Shown here in pieces: positions 21,150 through 29,133 of a stretch of DNA of 64,000 bases. This DNA comes from Miniphocaeibacter halophilus (GTDB lineage Bacteria; Bacillota; Clostridia; Tissierellales; Peptoniphilaceae). The position numbers and the translations under genes were made by a program. Below the pieces are notes generated by a model. It was not told where the DNA came from, did no database searches, and saw only the letters and a list, made by a program, of their open reading frames with translations. Location of the stretch: contig NZ_CP066744.1 in assembly GCF_016458825.1 (NCBI RefSeq), forward strand, positions 1,547,868 to 1,611,867, in the 5' to 3' direction. Numbering within the stretch: position 1 is the stretch's first letter; each line of letters opens with the position of its first letter.

Positions 21150-21342
21150 AATTTCATATTAGCGATGAAAGGAAATAGTATATAATTTTTCAAGCATAGA
21201 GAGTTTGCGGCTGGTGTAAGCAAATGTTGAATATTATAGAATCCGTCCTAGAGCTAAAGGCCTATAAGTGACGATATTTTATCGTAATTAGGGTGGCAAC
21301 GCGGGTATTTACTCGTCCCTTTTGTTAAGGGACGAGTTTTTT
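21150..21342 (+). ncRNA. T-box leader, serine specific
   Basis: A tRNA-sensing transcription attenuator in front of serS. Stem I closes with AGGA/TCCT; above it the AGTA / GAA loop holds the specifier TCC (Ser) at 21242-21244, one purine before the lower stem. GAGAG and GGCTGGTGTAAGC form the distal stem I elements. The T-box bulge AGGGTGGCAACGCGGG (21290-21305) offers TGGC, which pairs with a tRNA ending GCCA, and tRNA-Ser has G73. The terminator is ACTCGTCCCTT (21311-21321) / AAGGGACGAGT (21327-21337) plus T-run. Uncharged tRNA-Ser would allow serS transcription. Confidence 0.95.
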
Positions 21343-21476
21343 ATTTAATAAGCTTATATACAAATTAATTGTTAAAAATAATTTATACCTGTAAGAAAAA
21401 ATAATTAATTAGTAGATTTTATTATATCTATATTTTATAGTAGTGGCGTAGTTTATTTAAAATATAAGGAGGAATT

Positions 21477-22751
21477 ATGTTAGATATTAGAAGATTAAGA
21501 GCGGATAAAGAGGGAGTTTTAAAAGCTTTAGAAAAAAGACATGGAGATTTTCCAATAGATAAACTTTTAGAAGTTGACGAAAAAAGAAGAAATACCATTA
21601 AGCAAGTAGAAGAAATGAAAGCGGAGCAAAACAAGATTTCTAAACAAGTTCCAATATTGAAAAAAGAGGGAAAAGACACCACAGAAGTATTTGCTCAAAT
21701 GAAGGAATTATCAAATAAAGTTAAGGAATTAGATGAGGAAGTAAGAAAATATGATGATGAAATATATAATTATTTAGCAAATATTCCTAACACTCCAGCT
21801 GATGAAGTACCAGAAGGAGAAGATGATTCAGACAATGTTGAAGTAAGAAAATGGGGAGAGCCTACTAAATTTGATTTTGAACCTAAAGCACATTGGGATT
21901 TAGGAGTAGATTTGGATATATTGGACTTTGAAAGAGGAACTAAAATTTCAGGTTCAAGATTTTCTGTATTCAAAGGTCTAGGAGCAAGACTAGAAAGATC
22001 AATAATAAACTTTATGCTTGATTTACATACAATAGATCAAACATATGAAGAAATTTGGGTTCCTGTAATGATGAATAGAAGAGCTATGTTTGGAACAGGT
22101 CAATTACCAAAATTTGAAGAAGATATGTTCTATGTGCCACAAAAGGATCTTTTCTTGGCACCGACAGCAGAAGTACCTGTAACAAATCTATTTATGGATG
22201 AAATAATTGATGGAGCAAGATTACCTATTCATTATACTGCTTATTCACCTTGTTTTAGAGCAGAAGCAGGTTCAGCAGGAAGAGATACAAGAGGTTTAAT
22301 TAGAAATCATCAATTTGACAAGGTTGAATTAGTTAAATTCACAGATCAAGAAACAAGTTATGATGAATTAGAAAAGTTAACAAATGACGCTGAAGAAGTA
22401 CTACAAAAATTAAATATACCTTATAGGGTAGTAATATTATCTTCAGGAGATTTAGGATTTTCTTCTGCAAAAACCTACGATATAGAAGTTTGGATGCCAA
22501 GCTATAATAGATATGTAGAAATTTCTTCATGTAGTAATTTCTTGGATTTTCAAGCAAGAAGAGCTAACATAAAATACAGAGACGAAAATGGAAAAGTTAA
22601 ATTTGCACACACTTTAAACGGTTCAGGATTAGCTGTAGGAAGAACATTAGCTGCAATACTTGAAAACTGTCAAAATGCAGATGGAACAATAACTATTCCA
22701 GAGGTTTTAAGACCTTATATGAACGGTGTAGAAAAAATAGAAAAGAAATAG
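21477..22751 (+). CDS. serS: Serine--tRNA ligase
   Basis: Charges tRNA-Ser with serine. The 424-residue protein has the amino-terminal antiparallel coiled coil (about 30-100, [23 protein letters not shown]) that grips the long variable arm. The class II core follows with TAEVP, the motif 2 block [25 protein letters not shown], and motif 3 [15 protein letters not shown]. An AAGGAGG site precedes the ATG. It stands alone behind its serine T-box, followed by a strong terminator. Confidence 0.98.
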   Translation: MLDIRRLRADKEGVLKALEKRHGDFPIDKLLEVDEKRRNTIKQVEEMKAEQNKISKQVPILKKEGKDTTEVFAQMKELSNKVKELDEEVRKYDDEIYNYLANIPNTPADEVPEGEDDSDNVEVRKWGEPTKFDFEPKAHWDLGVDLDILDFERGTKISGSRFSVFKGLGARLERSIINFMLDLHTIDQTYEEIWVPVMMNRRAMFGTGQLPKFEEDMFYVPQKDLFLAPTAEVPVTNLFMDEIIDGARLPIHYTAYSPCFRAEAGSAGRDTRGLIRNHQFDKVELVKFTDQETSYDELEKLTNDAEEVLQKLNIPYRVVILSSGDLGFSSAKTYDIEVWMPSYNRYVEISSCSNFLDFQARRANIKYRDENGKVKFAHTLNGSGLAVGRTLAAILENCQNADGTITIPEVLRPYMNGVEKIEKK

Positions 22752-22775
22752 TTTCAAAAAACTAAATAATGCATA

Positions 22776-22816
22776 ATTAGTAGGATAGACAACTGTCTAT
22801 CCTACTAATTTATTTT
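22776..22816 (+). terminator. Strong intrinsic terminator after serS
   Basis: A 14-15 bp perfect stem, left arm 22776-22790 (ATTAGTAGGATAGAC), four-base loop, right arm 22795-22809, then TTATTTTT. Confidence 0.9.
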
Positions 22817-23225
22817 TCAAAATAACTTTAATTCTTTTAAATTATTTGAAAAAGCATTTTTAAAAATGGGTTTGGCTAAACTGGCTACTTGATTAGTAAT
22901 AAAGTTATTTCCTTCATCAATATAAATAGCTTCCTTGACAAAAGTTAGATTAGAATTAATTTTAATCAAAATGAAAATAATTCTATAATTTATTCTTTCA
23001 TCTGTCATTTTTATTCAACGGAGTTTTCTTTAGAGTAAATTAATTTAACATTTTCTATTTCTTCATTATTTCCATATTTACGATATAATAAATAATTATT
23101 TTCATTAATTTTTCTTAATTTATCAACTGCATAATTCCGCTGTGAAAAATTTATTGGATTCTTTAAATAGTTGTCTATAGTTTCTATGAAGACTTTATTA
23201 ATATTTTATCTTCAAAAAATAATTT
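22817..23225 (-). pseudogene. Probable remnant of an unidentified gene, two fragments in different frames
   Basis: On the minus strand the 5' part reads VFIETIDNYLKNPINFSQRNYAVDKL...YLLYRKYGNNEEIENVKLIYSKENSVE and stops. An overlapping second frame starts MTDERINYRIIFILIKINSNLTFVKEAIYIDEGNNFITNQVASLAKPIFKN and stops before the serS terminator. The amino-acid make-up is protein-like, and the 5' end is broken by another stop. I cannot name the family. It may be the end of a degraded gene; a real small gene of 63 codons (22817-23008) cannot be excluded. Confidence 0.35.
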
Positions 23226-23359
23226 CATGGGCTTATCTTTAAAATTATATTCTAGTTAAGACTAGTAGTTTAATATACTCAATAATTTTCTAACATTACA
23301 ATATGCTAACAAAGTTTAATATAAATTTTCTTTATTGTATAATAATTATGAGGTGGAAT

Positions 23360-24550
23360 ATGAAAAAGAAAAAACAGATATTTGCTTTTATATTAACAAT
23401 TATATTAATTTTTTCAAATATATCATTTGCAGCAATACCGGGTTTTGAAGATTCTACGAAAGGTTATATAATTGCTGAATTTGATAGTGACACAATATTA
23501 TCTTCCTATAATGAAGATGAGGTAGTTTCTGTTGCCAGTATTACTAAACTTATGACATATATACTTACAAAAGAAGCAATAAAAAAAGGGAGTTTAAGCC
23601 TAACTGATTCCATTACCGTAACAGAAGACATTGCATCTGTTGGAGGTTCTTCACTGTCCTTATCAAAGGATCAAAATGTTACTATTGAACAATTATTAAA
23701 AGGTTTGGTAATTGTTTCCGGTAACGATGCAGCGTATGCATTAGCAAAAACCGTTGGAGGAAGTGAAGAGGAATTTACTAAATTAATGAATGAAAAAGCT
23801 AAAGAAATTGGTTTAGAAAAAGCTAATTTCGTTAATGCATCAGGACTTCCTGATCCAGAGACAAAGGAAGAAAACACAATGACAGTAAGGGATGTTTACA
23901 CAATGTCTAGGTATGTACTAGAAACCTACCCGGAAATTTTAGAACTTACTTCAACAAAGGTTTTGGAAATTCCTGAATTACAAGTAAGGAAAGAAAGTAC
24001 AATACCACTATTAGGGGAGATCGCAGGCATAGATGGATTAAAAACAGGGACCACAGATGCAGCAGGCTATTGTTTAGTTTCAACATTTAAGCCAATATCC
24101 AACGAAACATTAAAAGAACATAGATTTATTTCTGTTATAATGGGAGCAAATTCCAATGATGATAGAAGAAATATTGCAGAAATTATTTTTAATTATATAA
24201 ATGGAAATTATATAAATGGGAAAGTAGTAGATGAAGACGAAATCTACAAAGAATTAAAAATCAATAGTATAGATTCAGGAGTAGTAGAAGTATATCCTAA
24301 ACAAACTAGAGATATTTTATATGACAAAACTGAAGGACTAACCATATCTGGAGATATGAATGTAGATGTTAAAGGACCAATAAAATCGGGAGATAAAGTT
24401 GGAGTATTGTCAATAAGAGGAAATAATGGTAAAGTATATGATGTTGATTTAATCGTAAAAGAGGATTATAATAAAGCAGGGTTTGGTACAAGATTAAAAA
24501 GAATGTTTTTAGATATTTATGAAAATATGAAATTGTATTTAAACTTTTAA
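23360..24550 (+). CDS. D-alanyl-D-alanine carboxypeptidase, DacF/DacA type
   Basis: Low-molecular-weight penicillin-binding protein that trims the pentapeptide of peptidoglycan. Signal peptide at residues 1-27 (FILTIILIFSNISFAA). The three active-site motifs are SITKL (S-x-x-K), SGN in VIVSGNDAA, and KTG in GLKTGTTDAAG. A beta-rich carboxy-terminal domain and an amphipathic tail (FGTRLKRMFLDIYENMKLYLNF) that would anchor it to the membrane follow. GAGGTGG supports ATG 23360 (396 residues); the in-frame ATG at 23303 lies upstream of the ribosome site. Confidence 0.92.
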   Translation: MKKKKQIFAFILTIILIFSNISFAAIPGFEDSTKGYIIAEFDSDTILSSYNEDEVVSVASITKLMTYILTKEAIKKGSLSLTDSITVTEDIASVGGSSLSLSKDQNVTIEQLLKGLVIVSGNDAAYALAKTVGGSEEEFTKLMNEKAKEIGLEKANFVNASGLPDPETKEENTMTVRDVYTMSRYVLETYPEILELTSTKVLEIPELQVRKESTIPLLGEIAGIDGLKTGTTDAAGYCLVSTFKPISNETLKEHRFISVIMGANSNDDRRNIAEIIFNYINGNYINGKVVDEDEIYKELKINSIDSGVVEVYPKQTRDILYDKTEGLTISGDMNVDVKGPIKSGDKVGVLSIRGNNGKVYDVDLIVKEDYNKAGFGTRLKRMFLDIYENMKLYLNF

Positions 24551-24558
24551 ATCAATAT

Positions 24559-24634
24559 GCCCCCATAATTAAGCTGGATATAATACTCCCCTCCTAAGGG
24601 AGATTCACTGGTTCGAGTCCGGTTGGGGGTGCCA
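24559..24634 (+). tRNA. tRNA-Arg (anticodon CCT)
   Basis: A 76-nt cloverleaf: acceptor GCCCCCA/TGGGGGT, D arm ATTA/TAAT, anticodon stem CTCCC/GGGAG with loop CTCCTAA (anticodon CCT, codon AGG), T arm ACTGG-TTCGAGT-CCGGT, G73 and encoded CCA. It starts eight bases after the stop of the carboxypeptidase gene with no room for a separate promoter, and has its own terminator, so it is probably processed from the upstream transcript or read from a promoter inside that gene. Confidence 0.96.
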
Positions 24635-24636
24635 TG

Positions 24637-24675
24637 AAGTCGAAAATCTAAATAGATTTTCGACTTTTAGTTTTA
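24637..24675 (+). terminator. Intrinsic terminator after tRNA-Arg
   Basis: AAGTCGAAAATCT (24637-24649) pairs perfectly with AGATTTTCGACTT (24654-24666), loop AAAT, followed by a T-rich tail. Confidence 0.88.
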
Positions 24676-24738
24676 TTAATAGGATTTATTGGGTAAAAGT
24701 AAATATGTATAGAAAACAACTTACTTTAGGAGGAGAAA

Positions 24739-25287
24739 ATGAAAAAATTAGGAATTTTAGTTGGAAGCTTAAGAGAAGGATCCTATTCAAAGAAAGCGGC
24801 AAATGTTATTGCAAAACAGTTAGAAAATGATTTTGAAATATCTTTTATAGATATAAGAAATTTAGAATTTTATGATGAAGATTTAGAACAAGAAGGGAAA
24901 GTGCCGGCTGAATGGACTAAATTTAGAGATGAAGTTAGAGAAATGGAAGCATTTTTATTTGTAACTCCAGAATATAACAGATCGGTACCAGCTGCATTAA
25001 AAAATGCTTTAGATGTTGGTTCTAGGCCTTATGGTTCTAGTGTTTGGGACGGGAAACCAGGAGCTATAGTATCTACTTCTACAGGAGCAATAGGAGGTTT
25101 TGGAGCTAATCACCACTTAAGACAGAGTATGACCTTTTTAAATGTATATATGATGCAACAACCGGAAATATATTTAGGGGATTCAAGCGCTTGTTTTACT
25201 GATGATGGTAAGATTGTTGAAAGAACTGAAAAATATTTAAATAATTTTTCTGAAGCTTTCAAAGCTTGGGTAAATAAATTTAATTAA
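24739..25287 (+). CDS. NADPH-dependent FMN reductase family protein
   Basis: A 182-residue flavodoxin-fold oxidoreductase. The FMN phosphate loop is GSLREGSYSKK, and the PEYNRSVPAALKNALD and STSTGAIGGFGANHHLRQ segments are characteristic of the group that includes azo- and chromate-reducing flavoproteins. Such enzymes reduce quinones, azo dyes or flavins with NAD(P)H in the cytoplasm. TTAGGAGGAG precedes the ATG. It is flanked by terminators on both sides and so is a single-gene unit. Confidence 0.9.
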   Translation: MKKLGILVGSLREGSYSKKAANVIAKQLENDFEISFIDIRNLEFYDEDLEQEGKVPAEWTKFRDEVREMEAFLFVTPEYNRSVPAALKNALDVGSRPYGSSVWDGKPGAIVSTSTGAIGGFGANHHLRQSMTFLNVYMMQQPEIYLGDSSACFTDDGKIVERTEKYLNNFSEAFKAWVNKFN

Positions 25288-25310
25288 TAAGTTTTATGGT
25301 TGGAATTTTT

Positions 25311-25352
25311 AAAAATATCAGTTGAAGAATATTCTTCTACTGATATTTTTTA
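25311..25352 (+). terminator. Intrinsic terminator after the flavin reductase
   Basis: A long stem, AAAATATCAGT-t-GAAGAAT paired with ATTCTTC-t-ACTGATATTTT, with a T-rich end. Confidence 0.85.
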
Positions 25353-25434
25353 TTGTAATTCTTTCAGTGTTATATGAATAAGATGTTATAAGAAAAAAAT
25401 ATGTAATAATATTTCAATAAACATCATATAAAAC

Positions 25435-25463
25435 TTGAAATATTATTTCTAAAGTTGTATAAT
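25435..25463 (+). promoter_or_regulatory. Promoter of the IIB-remnant/rpiR unit
   Basis: TTGAAA (25435-25440), 17 bp, TATAAT (25458-25463). A perfect 8-bp hairpin TCTAGCTT/AAGCTAGA (25489-25509) lies in the leader downstream. Confidence 0.8.
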
Positions 25464-25534
25464 ACAGATATAAGCAAAATAAATTAATTCTAGCTTTAAA
25501 TAAGCTAGATGCTAAAAAATTAGGAGGTAAAAAA

Positions 25535-25591
25535 ATGAAAGTTATAATGGTTTGCTCAGGAGGAATGTCAAGTTCATACAATTATATATAG
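25535..25591 (+). pseudogene. 18-codon remnant of a PTS lactose/cellobiose IIB gene
   Basis: With a strong TAGGAGG ribosome site, this frame encodes MKVIMVCSGGMSSSYNYI and stops. MKxIxVCSxGMSSS is the amino end of PTS EIIB proteins of the lactose/cellobiose (CelA) family, where the cysteine carries the phosphate. A normal IIB has about 100 residues, so the rest has been lost, leaving the start joined to the region just before rpiR. It may also act now as a translated leader for rpiR, whose ribosome site overlaps its stop codon. Family match is from motif recognition. Confidence 0.6.
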
Positions 25592-25600
25592 GAGGAGAGT

Positions 25601-26455
25601 ATGGAAGGAAAGCATATTCATAATAGAATAGCTAGTATTGTAAAGGAGTTACCCAATTCTGAACAAAAGATTGGAAACTTTGTATTGGAAAGCCCTGAAA
25701 AAGTTATAACCATGTCTGCCAGTAAGTTGGCAAAAGCAACAAACACAAGTCCAGCAACAGTGATGAGGTTTTGCAAGTCTATTGGCATACCAAGCTTTAC
25801 TGATTTAAAAATAAAATTATCGGCAGAAATAGAGCTTCCTTCTTATTCATCCTATACAGATATATCACCAAATGAAAGTATTTCAGAAATCAAAAACAAA
25901 TTATTATCTAATGCCTATAGATCAATGGAAGAAACCATACAAATATTGGATGATAGAATTGTAAAGGAAGTAGTAGAAGTTATAAAAAAAGCATCAATTA
26001 TATATGTGTTTGGTATAGGAGCTTCAAACTTAGTAGCAGAAAATATTGCTCAGAAATGGAATAGAATAGGAAAAACAACAATTTCATTATTAGATTCCCA
26101 TCAAGTAATATCCGCTTTAATTTCAGGTCCTAAAGATGTAGTTTTTATTGGAATTTCAAATTCAGGTGAAACAGATGAGGTTTTACGCATTGTAAGAATT
26201 GCGAAGAAAAGAAAAATAAAAACTATTGGAATAAGTCAGTTTGGAAACAATAGTTTAAATCAAGAGGTTGATATTTCAGTAAAAACAGTAAAAAGTAAGG
26301 AGGCAGAAATCAGAAGTGCAGCAACAAGCTCATTACTCATACAATTTATGGCTATAGATATCCTTTTTTATGCTTATGTAGCTGAAAATTATGAAGACAA
26401 TATCAAAAAAATAAGAGAAACCAAAAAGGCTATTGATGAATATAAGGACTATTGA
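25601..26455 (+). CDS. MurR/RpiR family transcriptional regulator
   Basis: A 284-residue repressor/activator with an amino-terminal helix-turn-helix (about 1-80, ASKLAKATNTSPATVMRFCKSIGIPSFTDLK) and a carboxy-terminal SIS sugar-phosphate-binding domain (about 110-245, FGIGASNLVAENIAQKWNRIGK, GISNSGETDEVLRIVRIAKK). Such proteins sense phosphosugars and control sugar uptake and catabolism. Its expected target, a PTS operon, is not here apart from the IIB remnant directly upstream, so the regulator may have lost its operon or may act elsewhere. Confidence 0.9.
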   Translation: MEGKHIHNRIASIVKELPNSEQKIGNFVLESPEKVITMSASKLAKATNTSPATVMRFCKSIGIPSFTDLKIKLSAEIELPSYSSYTDISPNESISEIKNKLLSNAYRSMEETIQILDDRIVKEVVEVIKKASIIYVFGIGASNLVAENIAQKWNRIGKTTISLLDSHQVISALISGPKDVVFIGISNSGETDEVLRIVRIAKKRKIKTIGISQFGNNSLNQEVDISVKTVKSKEAEIRSAATSSLLIQFMAIDILFYAYVAENYEDNIKKIRETKKAIDEYKDY

Positions 26456-26462
26456 GATTTAT

Positions 26463-26526
26463 AATAACCCTAATTACTTATTGATATAAAAAATATTAGT
26501 AATTAATCAGGGTTATTATTTTTTAT
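26463..26526 (+). terminator. Intrinsic terminator after rpiR
   Basis: AATAACCCT (26463-26471) pairs with AGGGTTATT (26509-26517); an inner ATTACT/AGTAAT extends the stem; T-run follows. Confidence 0.85.
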
Positions 26527-26597
26527 ATGAACATTTGAAAATGGGTACATCCTATTTTATACTTAAGATAATTAGGTAAATCTAGGAGTGATAGAGT

Positions 26598-29024
26598 ATG
26601 AAGAGAAGGATATTTGTTATTTTATCTATTTTAATATTTTCCTTATTATTTAACATAACTTATGCAAAAACTAATGGACAAGAAGAAACTGGAGAAACCA
26701 CAAAAGAAATAGTCGATGAAGGTGAGTGGAGAACATCTAATTGGAAATATTATAATAATAAAGAAATCGTTTTTGGGGGTGGAAGTTTTTCAACTGTAGA
26801 AGAGGCTCCTTGGAATAATGGAACTTTAGACAAAGATGATATTGAAATTATAACTTTTAAAGCTAAAGTAAAGGCGCCAATCGATATGTCTTATTTATTT
26901 TATGGCTTCAATAATTTAAAAGAAATAAATAATCTAAATAATTTCGATATAACAAAAACTACTAATATGTCTCATTTATTTGATGGAGTTAAAATAAAGG
27001 AAATAGATATTTCAAGGTGGGACAATGCAAAAGAAATAAAAAATACGTCTTATATGTTCAATAATATTAAAAATATTAAGAAGTTAGATGTATCGGGCTT
27101 TAATACTGCCACAGTTACTGATATGAGTTATATGTTTGCCAATTCTAATTTTGAAGAAATAGATTTATCAAAAAATAGTGTGCTTGGAGTAAAAAACATG
27201 AATAATATTTTTCTAAATACTCCTTATTTAAACAAACTAACACTAGGGTTAAATTTTCGTTTTAAGGGTAATACAGGACTAGCTAAAGGTACAACTCCAT
27301 ATACAGATAGTTGGAAGGGGCTAAAAACAGGAGTTTATTATAAATCGACAGAAGAGTTTACCAAAAATTATGATGGAAATAATTTTGATACATATTATAG
27401 GATTATAAAAAAATATAAAGTTGATTTTGATAATAATTTTAATGAAATTATAAATACTCAAGAAGTTGAGCATGGCAATAAATTAAAAAAATTAGAAAAT
27501 CCTAAAAAAGAAGGCTATAAATTTACTTATTGGTCAATAGATAAAGAAGGTATTAAAGAGTTTGATTTTGAAAAACCAATAACGAATAATGTTACTTTAT
27601 ATGCAAATTGGAAAAAAGAAGTAAGTATTGTTTATGATGGAAATGGAAACACCGGAGGAGTTGTTCCGATAGATGAAAGCAAATATGAAGAAGGAAGTAA
27701 GGTTACCTTAAAAAGAAATGAAGGAAACCTAGAAAAGACTGGCTACACATTTGCAGGTTGGTCCTTGGAAGCGGATAATGATGAGAGCAAAGTAATAACT
27801 GAAATTGCGTCCATAGAAGAAGATACAACAGTCTATGCCGTGTGGAAAGAAGTTCCCAAATATAGAGTTAGCTATGATGCTAATGCTGACGATATTGTTT
27901 TAGGAACTGTTCCAATAGACAACAGAGAGTATGAAAAAGGTGAAACTGTAGATGTATTTGGAAATGCGGGTAATTTAGCAAGAAAAGATTATAAATTTGA
28001 TGGCTGGGCTAAGGATCCATTAGGGAATGATACAATAGAAGATACTTTTATAATAACAAAAGATACAATTCTATATGCCCAATGGGTACTGGACAGATCT
28101 GTTATAGATTCAGAAAAACCTATAAATCCAACAGGCACTATAAAAGAAATAACCCTAATAGGTGGAAGGTCTACCTTAACTGAAAACATAGAGAGTCAAT
28201 TAATGGACTTTGTCCAATACAGACTAGCTGGTAAGGATAGATATGGAACATCAGCAGATGTAGCAAAAGAATACAAGAAATCCAGCATAGTATTACTGGC
28301 AAGTGGAGAAAAATATACAGATGAATTAACAGCAACAGTACTTGCAAATAAATTAGATGCGCCAATAATGTTAACAAGAAAAGATGCTATTCCGGCAGAA
28401 GTAAAGGCTGAAATAAACAGACTTGGAGCGACTAAAGTAATATTAGTAGGTGGAAATAATTCAATATCTGAAAAAGTAGAAAAAGAACTATCTGCTTATA
28501 CAGTTGAAAGAATAGGTGGACCGGACAGATACGATACAGCAATACTAGTAGGAGATAGAGTAAGAGGATTAACAGGAAGTAAAACAGATGGGGTATTAGT
28601 TGATGGAACAAACTTCCCAGATGCCATAGCTATGACATCTATGGCAGTAGAAGAAAATATGCCAATACTGTTAACAAGACCGGGTCAATTACCGGAAAGT
28701 ACAGCAAAAACAATAAAAGACTGGAACTTATCTAAGGTTACCATTGGTGGAGGAGTTAATTCAGTATCAGATACAGTGGCAAATGAAGTTAAGAAATTTG
28801 CAACAGTAGATAGAATAGCCGGTGCTGACAGATATGAAACATCAGTATTGGTGGCAGAACAAGTATATGTAAAACCAAAGCATGCAGTAATAGCAAGTGG
28901 AGAAGTATTCCCGGATGCTATAGTTGGAGCACCATATGCAGCAAAGAATGGTTATCCAATGGTACTATCTAGAGGAAATAATGTTTCGGAAGTTGTAAAG
29001 GACTATATATTTAGTAATAGATAA
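26598..29024 (+). CDS. Surface protein: DUF285 leucine-rich repeats, InlB B-type repeats, three CWB2 cell-wall repeats
   Basis: An 808-residue exported protein. Signal peptide 1-23. About 87-225 is a BspA-like/DUF285 repeat region (DMSYLF, NMSHLF, NTSYMF, DMSYMF, NMNNIF spaced about 22-24 residues). About 275-497 are three Listeria-Bacteroides (Flg_new) repeats, each ending in YANW, YAVW or YAQW. About 513-806 are three cell-wall binding type 2 repeats, beginning RLAGKDRYGTSADVA, RIGGPDRYDTAILVG and RIAGADRYETSVLVA; this module anchors proteins to wall polysaccharide in clostridia. Likely role: adhesion or host contact. No enzyme domain is seen. A terminator follows. Confidence 0.92.
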   Translation: MKRRIFVILSILIFSLLFNITYAKTNGQEETGETTKEIVDEGEWRTSNWKYYNNKEIVFGGGSFSTVEEAPWNNGTLDKDDIEIITFKAKVKAPIDMSYLFYGFNNLKEINNLNNFDITKTTNMSHLFDGVKIKEIDISRWDNAKEIKNTSYMFNNIKNIKKLDVSGFNTATVTDMSYMFANSNFEEIDLSKNSVLGVKNMNNIFLNTPYLNKLTLGLNFRFKGNTGLAKGTTPYTDSWKGLKTGVYYKSTEEFTKNYDGNNFDTYYRIIKKYKVDFDNNFNEIINTQEVEHGNKLKKLENPKKEGYKFTYWSIDKEGIKEFDFEKPITNNVTLYANWKKEVSIVYDGNGNTGGVVPIDESKYEEGSKVTLKRNEGNLEKTGYTFAGWSLEADNDESKVITEIASIEEDTTVYAVWKEVPKYRVSYDANADDIVLGTVPIDNREYEKGETVDVFGNAGNLARKDYKFDGWAKDPLGNDTIEDTFIITKDTILYAQWVLDRSVIDSEKPINPTGTIKEITLIGGRSTLTENIESQLMDFVQYRLAGKDRYGTSADVAKEYKKSSIVLLASGEKYTDELTATVLANKLDAPIMLTRKDAIPAEVKAEINRLGATKVILVGGNNSISEKVEKELSAYTVERIGGPDRYDTAILVGDRVRGLTGSKTDGVLVDGTNFPDAIAMTSMAVEENMPILLTRPGQLPESTAKTIKDWNLSKVTIGGGVNSVSDTVANEVKKFATVDRIAGADRYETSVLVAEQVYVKPKHAVIASGEVFPDAIVGAPYAAKNGYPMVLSRGNNVSEVVKDYIFSNR

Positions 29025-29045
29025 TATATAATATAGTAAATTATA

Positions 29046-29080
29046 AATGCACTAATTTTTTTAGTGCATTTTTTATTTTC
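29046..29080 (+). terminator. Intrinsic terminator after the surface protein
   Basis: AATGCACTAA (29046-29055) / TTAGTGCATT (29061-29070), loop TTTTT, then a T-run. Confidence 0.88.
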
Positions 29081-29133
29081 AAAATAGGGTATACATGTAT
29101 TGTGTTTGTTTAAATTGTATTAAGGAGAATTTT

